Counted from the first letter of the stretch, positions 22,335-30,267 are shown. The stretch: DNA of 64,000 nucleotides from Curtobacterium sp. MCJR17_020 (GCF_003234365.2 NZ_CP126260.1:3286001-3350000); one strand, 5' to 3'. Numbers and translations: made by a program. The notes: a model not told the origin generated them from the sequence alone.

Positions 22335-23939
22335 CTACGTCGGCAGCAACAGCCCGTCGAGCACCAGGTCGCGCGCCGCCGGCAGCAGGTCGGCAGCGAG
22401 CACCTGCTCGTCGACACCCGTGATCTGCGCGAGCGCGCCGACGATCGCGGCGACGGACAACTCCCCGTCGCAGGCTCCGACGAACGCGGCGAGCGCCGTG
22501 TCCGCGTCCACCCGCCGTCCGAGTCCGCCGCCCTGCACGAGCGTCATCACCGTCGGGTCGTCGTTGCCCGGCCAGTAGTAGCGCTCCTCGGTGACGTCGC
22601 CCGCCACCGTCAGGTGCGCCACGGCGAGCGCGGCGTCGTCGTGGTCGGCGAGCCAGGCGGCCGCGTCGAGGACGCGAGCGACCGTGGCACCGAGCCCTGC
22701 GGGGTTGGAGCCGAGCGTCTCGGGGACGCGCTCGAACCGGCGGAGGCTCGCCGTTCCTCCTGGCAGGGCTCGACGCACCACGACGTACCCGAAGCCGACG
22801 CCGGTGACGCGGCGGTCCGCGAAGTCGTCGAGCCAGGCGCCCATCAGCGTGTCGAACTCGGGTGTTCCGGGCTTCGTACCGCCGTCGCGGATCCAGGTCT
22901 CGGCGTACGACGTGGGGTCCTGGCGCTCGCGCTCGATGACCCACGCATCGAGGTCGGTGTCCGCGAACCAGCTGCGCACGCGGTCGAGGCCGTCGACGCC
23001 CCAGTGGTACTCCCAGTTGCCGAGCAGCTGCGCGGTCCCACCGGGCTCGAGGTGCTCGGACAGGCCACGGAGCACGGTCTCGACGAGCGCGTCGCCGACC
23101 ATGCCGCCGTCGCGGTACTCGTACGAGGGGACGCCCGGCCGGCGAGGTGTGATGACGAACGGCGGGTTCGACACGATGCGGTCGAACCGCTCCCCCGCGA
23201 CGGGCTCGAAGAGGGAGCCGTACCGGAAGTCGATCCCGTCGATGCCGTTCAGCTGCGCGTTGAAACGGGCGATGTCGAGGGCGCGGCGCGAGATGTCCGT
23301 GGCGACCACGTGCTCGGCGAAGCGCCGGGCGTGCATGGCCTGGATCCCGCATCCGGTGCCGAGGTCGAGCACCGTGCGGACGGGGACGGGGACCTGCAGG
23401 CCGCTCAGGGTGGTGGTGGCGCCGCCGATGCCGAGGACGTGCTCCTCGCTGATCGCGTGGCCGAGGGCGAGCTCGCCGAGGTCCGAGACGATCCACCAGC
23501 TGCCGGCGCCGAGGTCGTCGACGAAGGCGTAGGGACGCAGGTCGACCGTCGGGCGGACGTCGTCTCCGTCTGCCGTCAGCAGCCCTGCCGCGACCACGAC
23601 GTCGAGCCCGGCGGACGGGAACGCGGCTGCGGCGTCCGCGCGGGACGTCGGCAGTCCGAGCACGAACAGGGTGGCGAGGGTGCCGAGCGGGGATGTCTCA
23701 CGAGCACCCAGGGCACGGAGGGCCGCCACTCGCGACCCCCGGTGCAGCGATGCGGCCGCTTCGGTCCCCCAGAGTGCGTCGACCCGGTCGACGGTGAAGC
23801 CGGCGGCGTCGAGGTCCGCGGCGAGCGCCGTCGTCACTGCCGGGTCAGCACCGATGTCGGGCAGCCGGTGCACGGCCACCCCCGCGCCGGCGGCGGCACC
23901 CGCGCCGGCGGCGGCACCCGCGCCGGGCACCGTGCTCAC
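22335..23939 (-). CDS. Class I SAM-dependent methyltransferase (HemK/PrmA-like, NPPF motif)
   Basis: A 534-aa methyltransferase. The SAM-binding glycine motif reads VLDLGTGCGIQAMHA near residue 190, followed by the acidic VATDIS end of strand 2 and the catalytic IVSNPPFVITPRR near 260, the NPP[FY] signature of enzymes that methylate amide or amino nitrogens. The N-terminal 150 residues resemble the DUF7059-type domain found with such enzymes in actinobacteria, and a long C-terminal part follows. The extreme N-terminus has an imperfect GAGAAAGAG repeat from an 18-bp DNA repeat at about 23886-23930. GTG start overlaps the stop of the regulator gene upstream (GTGA). The substrate is unknown. Confidence 0.87.
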   Translation of the reverse strand: MSTVPGAGAAAGAGAAAGAGVAVHRLPDIGADPAVTTALAADLDAAGFTVDRVDALWGTEAAASLHRGSRVAALRALGARETSPLGTLATLFVLGLPTSRADAAAAFPSAGLDVVVAAGLLTADGDDVRPTVDLRPYAFVDDLGAGSWWIVSDLGELALGHAISEEHVLGIGGATTTLSGLQVPVPVRTVLDLGTGCGIQAMHARRFAEHVVATDISRRALDIARFNAQLNGIDGIDFRYGSLFEPVAGERFDRIVSNPPFVITPRRPGVPSYEYRDGGMVGDALVETVLRGLSEHLEPGGTAQLLGNWEYHWGVDGLDRVRSWFADTDLDAWVIERERQDPTSYAETWIRDGGTKPGTPEFDTLMGAWLDDFADRRVTGVGFGYVVVRRALPGGTASLRRFERVPETLGSNPAGLGATVARVLDAAAWLADHDDAALAVAHLTVAGDVTEERYYWPGNDDPTVMTLVQGGGLGRRVDADTALAAFVGACDGELSVAAIVGALAQITGVDEQVLAADLLPAARDLVLDGLLLPT

Positions 23940-24301
23940 GACTCGATCCCGTCGCGGAGCAGCGCCGCGGGCACCTGCCAGTCGAGCACCAGGTCGAGCA
24001 GCCCCGGGAACCGCTGCTGCACGTCCTCGATGCGGACCCGGCTGATCCGGGTCAGACCCTCGAGGTGCTGTTCGAGCAGTCCGGCCTCGCGCAGGACCCG
24101 GAAGTGGTGGGTGAGCGTGGACTTCGGTCGGTCGATGCCGACCCAGCCGCAGCTCCGTTCACCACCGGCCGCGTCGACGAGGTAGCGGTGCAGGATCGCC
24201 AACCGGATCGGGTCGCTCAGGGCGTCCAGGACGACGGGGAGGTCCATCTCGGCCACGGCCGGCTGGGGCAGCCGCTCGGGGGCATCGACGTGCGCGGGCA
24301 T
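23936..24301 (-). CDS. ArsR-type winged-helix transcriptional regulator
   Basis: A 121-aa DNA-binding protein. The segment LDALSDPIRLAILHRYL starts the winged helix at residue 26, and the recognition helix reads RPKSTLTHHFRVLREAGLLE near 63-82, followed by the wing. Only one cysteine is visible near the helix, so classic metal sensing is not indicated. It is divergent from the MFS gene at 24402 and upstream of the methyltransferase, whose GTG start overlaps its stop. Two matching inverted repeats in the 100-nt divergent space are its probable operators. Confidence 0.88.
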   Translation of the reverse strand: MPAHVDAPERLPQPAVAEMDLPVVLDALSDPIRLAILHRYLVDAAGGERSCGWVGIDRPKSTLTHHFRVLREAGLLEQHLEGLTRISRVRIEDVQQRFPGLLDLVLDWQVPAALLRDGIES

Positions 24302-24328
24302 GGACGGGACGCTACCACCGTTCGGCTT

Positions 24329-24378
24329 GCTGTACGACTTGCGTCGTACAGCGGACTGCGGTACGAATGCACTCGTAC
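24329..24378. promoter_or_regulatory. Two GTACGA operators between ArsR-type regulator and MFS exporter
   Basis: Site 1 has perfect 10-nt arms GCTGTACGAC (24329-24338) and GTCGTACAGC (24343-24352) around TTGC. Site 2 has GTACGA (24361-24366) and TCGTAC (24373-24378) around ATGCAC. Their centres are 29 nt apart, close to three helical turns. Both share the TACGA..TCGTA core and lie between the two divergent starts, as expected for an autoregulating repressor that also controls the exporter. Confidence 0.75.
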
Positions 24379-24401
24379 AACGGACCATCGGAAGGATGCT
24401 C

Positions 24402-25655
24402 ATGCAGCAGTCAGCTCGCTCGGTTGTCGGGTTCTGGATCCTCGCGGCGATGCTCCTGGTGTCGGTCGCGTCGTCCGCGGTCCCCTCGCCGATCTACCCG
24501 GTCTACGCCGCCGAGTGGCACCTCACGCCGCTCATGCTGACCGGCGTCTTCGCCATCTACGTCGCCGGGCTGCTCGCGAGCCTGCTGATCGCCGGCCGAC
24601 TGTCCGACCACGTCGGCCGCAAGCCCGTGCTCGTCGCCGGTGGGCTCGGCGTCGCCCTGTCGCTCGGGCTCTTCGCGATCGCGGACGGCGTCGGTGCGCT
24701 CATCGTCGACCGCATCGTGCAGGGCGTCTCCGTCGGCCTCCTGATCGGTGCACTCGGAGCGGCCCTCATCGACAACTCGCTCGAGCGGCACCCGACCCTG
24801 GCCGGCGTGCTGAACGGCGTCATCCCGCCGATCGCACTCGCCACCGGCGCGATGTCCAGCGGTGCGCTCGTCCAGTGGGGTCCGGCGCCGGAGCAGCTCG
24901 TCTACCTGGTCTTCGGTGCGCTGCTCGTGCTCCTCGTGCTGGCACTGTTCGTGGTCCCCGAGCTGGTCCAACGGCGCCCCGGAGCACTCCGTTCGCTGCG
25001 CCCGACGATCAGCGTGCCGCGGAGCTCGCGTCGACTGTTCCGCGGGGTCGTCGGTTCCCTCGTCGCCAGCTGGGCGCTCGGCGGGATGTTCCTCTCATTC
25101 GTCCCCTCGGCCCTCGGTGCGGTGTTCGGCATCACGAACCACTTCGCGGCCGGCGCACTCATCGCCGTCGTCACGGGCGTCGGCGCACTGACCGGGCTCG
25201 CGACGCAGCGGATGGATGCTCGTCGCGCCGTGCTCGTCGGGCTCGTCGCCCTGGTGCTCGGCCCCATCGTGACCGTGGCGTTCGTGATGGCCCACTCACT
25301 GCCCGGGCTCGTCGTCGGCAGTGCGATCGCCGGCGTCGGCTTCGGTGCCGGGTTCCAGGCACCGCTGCGGATGCTGCTCGCGACCGCGGCACCGACACAC
25401 CGCGCCGGACTGCTCTCGACGATCTACGTCGTCAGCTACCTGGCGTTCGGGGTCCCCGCCGTCATCGGTGGGCTGCTCGAACCGTCGATCGGACTCGTCC
25501 CCGTCATCGCCGGGTACGGCGGGTTCATCGTCCTCGCGGCCGTCGTCGCGCTCGTGCTGCAGCTGGTGTCGAAGGACGCGGCCGCCGTCGAGGAGCAGGC
25601 CGCCGAGGTCATCGAGCGCACCGCCACCGGCTCGATCCGCGTCGCGGCGGAGTAG
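24402..25655 (+). CDS. MFS transporter, probable drug exporter
   Basis: A 417-aa major facilitator with about 12 spans. The loop between spans 2 and 3 is GRLSDHVGRKPVLVAGG, the common MFS signature (G.L.D..GR[KR]). The N-terminal PSPIYPVYAAEW segment and overall layout resemble Bcr/CflA or YdhP-like drug efflux proteins. The ATG at 24402 is chosen because GGAAGG lies six bases ahead; an ATG at 24396 is too close. The neighbouring ArsR-type regulator and the twin operators suggest induction by a compound that the pump removes. The compound is unknown. Confidence 0.88.
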   Translation: MQQSARSVVGFWILAAMLLVSVASSAVPSPIYPVYAAEWHLTPLMLTGVFAIYVAGLLASLLIAGRLSDHVGRKPVLVAGGLGVALSLGLFAIADGVGALIVDRIVQGVSVGLLIGALGAALIDNSLERHPTLAGVLNGVIPPIALATGAMSSGALVQWGPAPEQLVYLVFGALLVLLVLALFVVPELVQRRPGALRSLRPTISVPRSSRRLFRGVVGSLVASWALGGMFLSFVPSALGAVFGITNHFAAGALIAVVTGVGALTGLATQRMDARRAVLVGLVALVLGPIVTVAFVMAHSLPGLVVGSAIAGVGFGAGFQAPLRMLLATAAPTHRAGLLSTIYVVSYLAFGVPAVIGGLLEPSIGLVPVIAGYGGFIVLAAVVALVLQLVSKDAAAVEEQAAEVIERTATGSIRVAAE

Positions 25656-25670
25656 GCGGGCCGTCCGCTT

Positions 25671-25744
25671 GGTGCGAGGTTGGTGCGAGGTTGACCACAC
25701 GGTGCGAGGCCACAGCACCGCACGGAGTGATCAACCTCGCACCA
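25671..25744. repeat. Intergenic palindrome built from GGTGCGAGGTTG copies
   Basis: GGTGCGAGGTTG occurs twice in direct orientation (25671-25682 and 25682-25693), a shorter GGTGCGAGG lies at 25701-25709, and the inverse TCAACCTCGCACC lies at 25731-25743. The arms 25681-25694 and 25731-25744 pair over 14 bp. It stands between the convergent exporter and PGPGW genes and could end both transcripts. Confidence 0.6.
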
Positions 25745-25752
25745 GCCGACGG

Positions 25753-26208
25753 CTAGTGCCCCGGGTGCGCCGAGTTCGCGCCGCGCGCCCGTCCACGAGC
25801 ACGCACGCCGACCGTCCGAGCAGCACCCGTGTGGGCGGCGTCGACGTCGGCCTTGCCCCGGTCGGCAGCATCGCGCAGGCGCTTCGGTCCGTGCCGCTTG
25901 GCCCAGTCCCAGAAGCGGTGCAGCTGCGCCTTGAGCCACACGATGATCTTGTGGAAGAAGTGGAACTCGCTCGCCAGCACCGTGAGTCCGATGAACACCA
26001 CGAGCCACCCCGGCCCGGGCAGCGGCACCAGGATGAGTCCGATGATGACGACCAGCCCGCCGACGATGCCGACGAGGACCTTGTAGAACAGGTGCAGGTG
26101 CGGCCTGGCGTGGATCCAGGTCCGCATGTCGTGGAACCACTGGAAGCGCTGACGCGGCGCACCGTCGGTCCGGCTCTCGCCGGGTCCGTCGTTCGGGTCG
26201 CCATCCAT
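25753..26208 (-). CDS. PGPGW-motif membrane protein (TIGR02611 family)
   Basis: A 151-aa membrane protein with two adjacent hydrophobic segments at about residues 44-62 and 67-82 joined by VPLPGPGWLV, the hallmark of the TIGR02611 family of actinobacteria. A basic amphipathic helix (HKIIVWLKAQLHRFWDWAKR) follows, and the tail is rich in Arg, Ala and Gly. The function of the family is unknown. It appears to be transcribed alone. Confidence 0.85.
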   Translation of the reverse strand: MDGDPNDGPGESRTDGAPRQRFQWFHDMRTWIHARPHLHLFYKVLVGIVGGLVVIIGLILVPLPGPGWLVVFIGLTVLASEFHFFHKIIVWLKAQLHRFWDWAKRHGPKRLRDAADRGKADVDAAHTGAARTVGVRARGRARGANSAHPGH

Positions 26209-26301
26209 GCCGAAAACGTAGGGCGTGCGGCTGGGAATCCGCGGCGCACGCGGTGGACGCGCGGTGCGCGTGATGGAGGACGTGTGGCGGGGATGCGCCG
26301 T

Positions 26302-26336
26302 GCCTCCCGTCCGTCAGCGGGTGTCCGCCGGGAGGC
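26302..26336 (-). terminator. Hairpin after the DksA/TraR-like gene
   Basis: GCCTCCCG at 26302-26309 pairs with CGGGAGGC at 26329-26336. It starts 4 nt past the stop codon of the minus-strand gene ending at 26340 and carries the recurring GGGAGGC word. Confidence 0.6.
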
Positions 26337-26339
26337 CCG

Positions 26340-26672
26340 TCATGCGTGGGCGACGCACGTCGCGGCCCACGGGACGGCGGCCAATCGGGCCGCTGGGATC
26401 GGTTCGCCGCCGACCGCGCAGGTTCCGTAGGTGCCGGCGTCGAGCCGCGCGAGCGCGGCGTCCACCTGCTCGATCCGCTGCCGGGCCGCGTCACGGACGG
26501 CGCCGAGCGAGCCGCGCTCCCACGCGAGGGTCGCGCCCTCGGGGTCGTGCTCGTCGTCGGAGTTGGCGTCCTGGCGGGCGTCACTGACGTCGCGCATGCT
26601 CCGCTCGACGTCGGCGAGCAGCCGTTCGTTGCGGGCGCGTTCCGTGTCGAGTGCAGTGCGGGGGTCGTCCAT
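26340..26672 (-). CDS. DksA/TraR-like protein with degenerate zinc finger
   Basis: A 110-aa protein of the DksA/TraR C4 zinc-finger type, normally an RNA polymerase secondary-channel binder. The N-terminal 75 residues form a helical hairpin (TERARNERLLADVERSM; RQRIEQVDAALARLDAGTYG). The zinc region reads YGTCAVGGEPIPAARLAAVP and ends TCVAHA. Compared with the usual C-x2-C ... C-x2-C, the second Cys is Gly and the last is Ala or His, so only two cysteines remain (about residues 84 and 106). It may bind no zinc, or use C and H. It follows a TATA-poor promoter region and faces the flavin oxidoreductase gene. Confidence 0.8.
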   Translation of the reverse strand: MDDPRTALDTERARNERLLADVERSMRDVSDARQDANSDDEHDPEGATLAWERGSLGAVRDAARQRIEQVDAALARLDAGTYGTCAVGGEPIPAARLAAVPWAATCVAHA

Positions 26673-26728
26673 GGCGGACACCGTAGTCGTGACGGAATGC
26701 CCGACTCTCCGGATGCGTTTGCATCGAC

Positions 26729-27760
26729 ATGACCAAGATCGGGTTCCTGTCGTTCGGACACTGGCGCGACGTGCCGGGGTCGAGGGTGCGCAGCGGGAGT
26801 GAGTCCCTGGTGCAGGCGATCGACCTCGCGGTCGCTGCCGAAGAGGCCGGCGTCGACGGCGCCTACTTCCGCGTGCACCACTTCGCACCGCAGCAGGCCG
26901 CACCGTTCCCCCTGCTGTCCGCGATCGCCGCGAAGACCAGCCGGATCGAGATCGGGACCGGCGTGATCGACATGCGCTACGAGAACCCGCTGTACATGGC
27001 GGAAGAGGCAGCGGCGACCGACCTGATCTCCGGCGGACGACTGCAGCTCGGCGTCTCCCGTGGCTCACCCGAGACCGCCCTCGCCGGTTACCAGCAGTTC
27101 GGCTACGTGCCGGACGCGTCCGACGAGAACGGCGGGGACATGGCCCGCGCGCACACCAGCGTGTTCCGTCGTGCCATCGCCGGCGAGCCGATGGCCAACG
27201 CCAACCCGCAGATGACCGGCTCGGTCGGATCGTTGCCGATCTCCCCGCTCTCCGACTCGCTCGGCGACCGCATCTGGTGGGGTGCCGGCACCCGGGCCAC
27301 CGCCGAGTGGACGGCCGAGCAGGGCATGAACCTGATGTCGTCGACCCTGCTCACCGAGGACACCGGCGTGCCGTTCGACGAACTGCAGGCCGAACAGATC
27401 GAGCGCTTCCGCCGAGTGTGGGCAGAGTCGGGCTGGGAGCGGACCCCGCGCGTCTCCGTCTCCCGCAGCATCATCCCGATCATCGACGACGAGTCACGGC
27501 ACTACTTCGGCGTCCGCGCACAGGTCGAGGGGCAGGACCAGGTCGGACACCTCGACGGCGGTCTGGCACGCTTCGGCCGGTCCTACATCGGGTCGCCCGA
27601 GGACCTCGTCGCGGAGCTGGCGGCCGACCAGGCGGTCCGCGCTGCCGACACCGTGCTCGTCACGGTGCCGAACCAGCTCGGCGTCGACTTCAACGCGCGG
27701 CTGCTGGCCGCTGTCGCCGGCGTGATGCGTGAGGTCGACGCGGCACCCGTCCCCGCCTGA
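26729..27760 (+). CDS. LLM class flavin-dependent oxidoreductase
   Basis: A 343-aa luciferase-like monooxygenase fold enzyme. Visible family segments are KIGFLSFGHW at the N-terminus, VDGAYFRVHHFAPQQ near 40, the IEIGTGVIDMRYENPLYMAE stretch near 73-92, then DLISGGRLQLGVSRGSPE, and RIWWGAGTRAT near 180. It is a paralogue of the gene at 13360, sharing the MRYE.P and SGGR.QLG segments, but with a different active-site loop. The substrate is unknown. It is transcribed alone; the convergent ASCH gene ends 9 nt after its stop. Confidence 0.9.
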   Translation: MTKIGFLSFGHWRDVPGSRVRSGSESLVQAIDLAVAAEEAGVDGAYFRVHHFAPQQAAPFPLLSAIAAKTSRIEIGTGVIDMRYENPLYMAEEAAATDLISGGRLQLGVSRGSPETALAGYQQFGYVPDASDENGGDMARAHTSVFRRAIAGEPMANANPQMTGSVGSLPISPLSDSLGDRIWWGAGTRATAEWTAEQGMNLMSSTLLTEDTGVPFDELQAEQIERFRRVWAESGWERTPRVSVSRSIIPIIDDESRHYFGVRAQVEGQDQVGHLDGGLARFGRSYIGSPEDLVAELAADQAVRAADTVLVTVPNQLGVDFNARLLAAVAGVMREVDAAPVPA

Positions 27761-27769
27761 CCCGCTTAT

Positions 27770-28279
27770 TCAGGCACTGACGGTCGGCGGCAGCGTCTCC
27801 GCCGTCGGCGTCGGCGTCGACGTCGACGTCGGCCAGATCAGCCGGAAGCGCTCGCAGACCACCGGCATGTCCGGTTCGAAGCCGCGCGGGTTCTCGGAGT
27901 GCTCACGCCAGTACGCCTCGTGCACCGTCCGCCAGTGGTCGAGAGTCCGGTCGCCTTCGCCTTCGGCGCGCGCGTGCTCGGCCCCGACGGAGTCGAACGG
28001 GACGATCCGGACGTCCGTCGTCTCGATGACGGCTCGGGGAACACCGGCGCCGTCGGTCACGATGCTGCACTCACCGGTCGCGGGGAGCGGGTCACCCATC
28101 GCCTCGTAGTCCCAGAGCGATGACGCCGTGCCGTCCTTGACCCCGCGGAGCACCAGGCCGAGCAGCTCGTCCGCCTGCTCCGGAGTTGCACCGAACGACC
28201 ACGCCTCCGGCACCTCGGTCGGCAGTTCCGGGGCCTCGCCCCGCCGCGCGTTCCAGAAGCCGTCGAGGGTCGTGGTCAC
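27770..28279 (-). CDS. ASCH domain protein
   Basis: A 169-aa protein with an ASCH (ASC-1 homology) domain, a PUA-like beta barrel thought to bind RNA or modified nucleotides. It shows the characteristic order WSFGATPEQADELLGLVLRG, then KDGTASSLWDYEAMGDPLPA, the strand RAVIETTDVRIVPFDSV, and the E.D.TLDHWR..H..YW segment. The C-terminal TSTSTPTPTAETLPPTVSA is low complexity and encoded by a GTCGGC-rich microrepeat. The start is GTG, 124 nt from the divergent membrane protein. Its biological substrate is unknown. Confidence 0.88.
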   Translation of the reverse strand: MTTTLDGFWNARRGEAPELPTEVPEAWSFGATPEQADELLGLVLRGVKDGTASSLWDYEAMGDPLPATGECSIVTDGAGVPRAVIETTDVRIVPFDSVGAEHARAEGEGDRTLDHWRTVHEAYWREHSENPRGFEPDMPVVCERFRLIWPTSTSTPTPTAETLPPTVSA

Positions 28280-28300
28280 CAGCCGACCGTAGCGCACCGC

Positions 28301-28328
28301 CGGGTGTCCGCACTTGTGCCGACACCCG
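28301..28328. promoter_or_regulatory. 28-nt palindrome in the ASCH/DUF2510 divergent region
   Basis: CGGGTGTCCGCAC and GTGCCGACACCCG face each other across a 2-nt TT centre, pairing 12 of 13 positions. It is located between two divergent starts (28279 and 28403), a typical operator place. No regulator gene is adjacent, so the binding protein is unknown; a hairpin in the leader of either mRNA is the alternative. Confidence 0.5.
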
Positions 28329-28402
28329 CCTTGGGACTGTGGCAGGACCGTCCCGACTCGTACCGTCGAGGAGCACCGTCCCCCGCACCTCGAGGAGTCC
28401 CC

Positions 28403-28849
28403 GTGACACTGCCGGCCGCAGGCTGGTTCCCGGACCCGCAGGACGCCAGCCGTCTCCGCTGGTGGGACGGTCACGCCTGGGGTGCCGCTACCCGGGTCGT
28501 GGCGAGCGCACCGGAGCCGATCCTGCCGGTCGCCGTCGCACCCGTCGGACCCTCGTTCTCGGTGCACACGGCCTCGATCCGGACGCACGCGTGGGCGTCC
28601 GGCGGCGGTCGCGACCGACGGCTGTGCGTGTTCACGGTGCTCGCGGTGCTGCTGGCCCTGACGTCGATCCTCATCAACCCGCTGGGTGCCTGCAGCTTGC
28701 TCGCGCTCGTGTGCGGGTTCGTCGGTGTCGTCCGCCCCGGTGCGACCGGCGGGTGGGCGGTCGCCGCGAGGAGCGCATCCTCGAGCGCGGTGGTGGTGGC
28801 GGTCGCGACGGGCGCGGTGGCGGCGTCGGCCCAGTTCCACCTCTTCTGA
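28403..28849 (+). CDS. DUF2510 domain membrane protein
   Basis: A 148-aa protein. It opens with the DUF2510 motif AGWFPDPQDASRLRWWDGHAWG at residues 6-27, common in actinobacterial membrane proteins and of unknown function. A Pro/Ala/Val linker and two hydrophobic segments (about 76-107 and 120-145) follow. The GTG start is set by GAGGAG eight bases ahead. It ends with the hydrophobic AVAASAQFHLF. Confidence 0.82.
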   Translation: MTLPAAGWFPDPQDASRLRWWDGHAWGAATRVVASAPEPILPVAVAPVGPSFSVHTASIRTHAWASGGGRDRRLCVFTVLAVLLALTSILINPLGACSLLALVCGFVGVVRPGATGGWAVAARSASSSAVVVAVATGAVAASAQFHLF

Positions 28850-28897
28850 CGCAGAACGCCGCACGAACCAGCCGCAGCTCGTGGCAACCGTCGCCAG

Positions 28898-29203
28898 ATG
28901 TTGAGATCGAACAGCCCTGTCATGCAGTATTCCAGCATGATCGCACCCATGTTCGTCGGACTCTTCGTCGGGTTCGCCCTGTCCACGGCCGGGGAATTCA
29001 CCGATCGGTGGGCCTCGAGGCTCCTGCGTGTCCTGCCGATCGTCCTGTGGTTCGGATGGCTGGTCAGCGTGATGCCGAACGGGGTCTCCGACGTCGAGCT
29101 GCGCCTCCTCGGTGTCGCGATGTTCGGTCTCCTGACCGGGATGTTCCTCGCCTGGGCCTCGTTCGGCCATCGTGCGCGTCGCCGCCGGGGGCACTCGAGC
29201 TGA
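28898..29203 (+). CDS. Small membrane protein, function unknown
   Basis: A 101-aa product with three hydrophobic stretches (MIAPMFVGLFVGFALSTAGE, LLRVLPIVLWFGWLVSVMP and RLLGVAMFGLLTGMFLAWAS) and a basic RRRRGHSS tail. I do not recognise a family. The start is uncertain: several ATGs lie within the first 20 codons (28898, 28922 and 28937) and none has a clear ribosome site; 28937 would keep the first membrane span. It may be co-transcribed with the DUF2510 gene 48 nt upstream. A strong hairpin follows. Confidence 0.5.
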   Translation: MLRSNSPVMQYSSMIAPMFVGLFVGFALSTAGEFTDRWASRLLRVLPIVLWFGWLVSVMPNGVSDVELRLLGVAMFGLLTGMFLAWASFGHRARRRRGHSS

Positions 29204-29209
29204 TGCGTG

Positions 29210-29249
29210 GCGGAAGGGTCTCGCCTTCGTGGGCGAGACGCTTCCGCCG
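29210..29249. terminator. Bidirectional terminator hairpin between small membrane gene and xerD
   Basis: GGCGGAAGGGTCTCGCC and GGCGAGACGCTTCCGCC pair over 17 positions with one mismatch, separated by a short TTCGT-type loop. It lies between two convergent genes, 7 nt after the plus-strand stop and just beyond the minus-strand stop at 29256. Confidence 0.7.
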
Positions 29250-29255
29250 CGCCCG

Positions 29256-30251
29256 CTACCGCCGCGCCCGCGGATGCGCCGTCTGGTACACGTCCCGCAG
29301 CATGTCCGCCGTGACCATCGTGTAGATCTGGGTCGTCGCGACGCTCGCGTGCCCGAGCAACTCCTGCACCACACGCACATCGGCGCCGCCCTCGAGCAGG
29401 TGCGTCGCGAACGAGTGCCGGAAGGTGTGCGGCGACACGTGCGCCTCGAGGCCCGCCGCCGCTGCCGCCGACTGGATCACGAGCCACGCGCTCTGCCGTG
29501 ACAGCCGGGCACCCCGGGCGCCGAGGAACAGCGCCGGCGTCGAGGCCCCTCGTGCCGCGAACACCGGCCGGGCCCGCACCAGGTAAGCATCGATCGCAGC
29601 CCGCGCGAAACTGCCGAGCGGCACGACCCGCTGCTTGTTGCCCTTGCCGGTGACCTTCACGACGGCGAGGCCATCGGCGTCCGGAGCCGAGTCGTCGGAC
29701 AACGTGGTCACATCGTCCACCGACAACCCCACCGCCTCGGAGATCCGCGCGCCGGTGGCGTAGAGCAGTTCGAGCAGGGCCTTGTCACGCAGCTGGACGG
29801 GGTCGTCGGCGTCGACGGACACCGCGCCCAGCAGCTGCTCCATGTCCTCCACCGAGATCGCCTTCGGCAGCCGCATCGGGGCCTTCGGCGGCCGGACGGC
29901 GGTACCGGGGTCGAGCGGCAGCCAGCCCTCCCCCGCCGCGAAGGCGGTGAACGACCGCACCGAGCTGAGCATCCGGGCGATCGATCTCGGTGCCAGCGGA
30001 CCGTCCGGCTTCGTCGCCAGGTAGGTCACGAACTCCGAGACGTCCGCACGCGCCAACCGCCCGACGTCGTCCATCGCAGACGCCCCGCCGGCTCGGTCGG
30101 CACCGTCGGAGTCGACCACCGGAGCCGTTGCGAGCCACGAGGTGAACACCGCCAGGTCTCGCCGGTACGCCGACAGGGTGTGCTGCGACAGGCCGCGCTC
30201 AATCGCGACGTGCCGCAGGTACGTCTCCGTGGCACGGTCGAGCGGAATCAC
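29256..30251 (-). CDS. xerD: Site-specific tyrosine recombinase XerD
   Basis: A 331-aa tyrosine recombinase that, with XerC, resolves chromosome dimers at dif. The N-terminal SAM-like core-binding domain (residues 1-110: YLRHVAIERGLSQHTLSAYR) precedes the catalytic domain. Catalytic residues visible are Arg in YATGARISEAVGL (near 172), Lys in VTGKGNKQRVVPL, His and Arg in SPHTFRHSFATHLLEGG (near 276-279), His in LLGHASVATTQ (near 302) and the nucleophile Tyr in TQIYTMV (near 311). It ends the conserved block that begins with the TPR protein. No phage or integron genes lie near, which fits the housekeeping XerD. Confidence 0.93.
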   Translation of the reverse strand: MIPLDRATETYLRHVAIERGLSQHTLSAYRRDLAVFTSWLATAPVVDSDGADRAGGASAMDDVGRLARADVSEFVTYLATKPDGPLAPRSIARMLSSVRSFTAFAAGEGWLPLDPGTAVRPPKAPMRLPKAISVEDMEQLLGAVSVDADDPVQLRDKALLELLYATGARISEAVGLSVDDVTTLSDDSAPDADGLAVVKVTGKGNKQRVVPLGSFARAAIDAYLVRARPVFAARGASTPALFLGARGARLSRQSAWLVIQSAAAAAGLEAHVSPHTFRHSFATHLLEGGADVRVVQELLGHASVATTQIYTMVTADMLRDVYQTAHPRARR

Positions 30252-30267
30252 GACAGCAGGCGCACGG

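Noticed and set aside
29256..30251. A phage or genomic island integrase
   Set aside because: The tyrosine recombinase has the length, motifs and gene neighbours of housekeeping XerD; no attachment site or phage gene is near.
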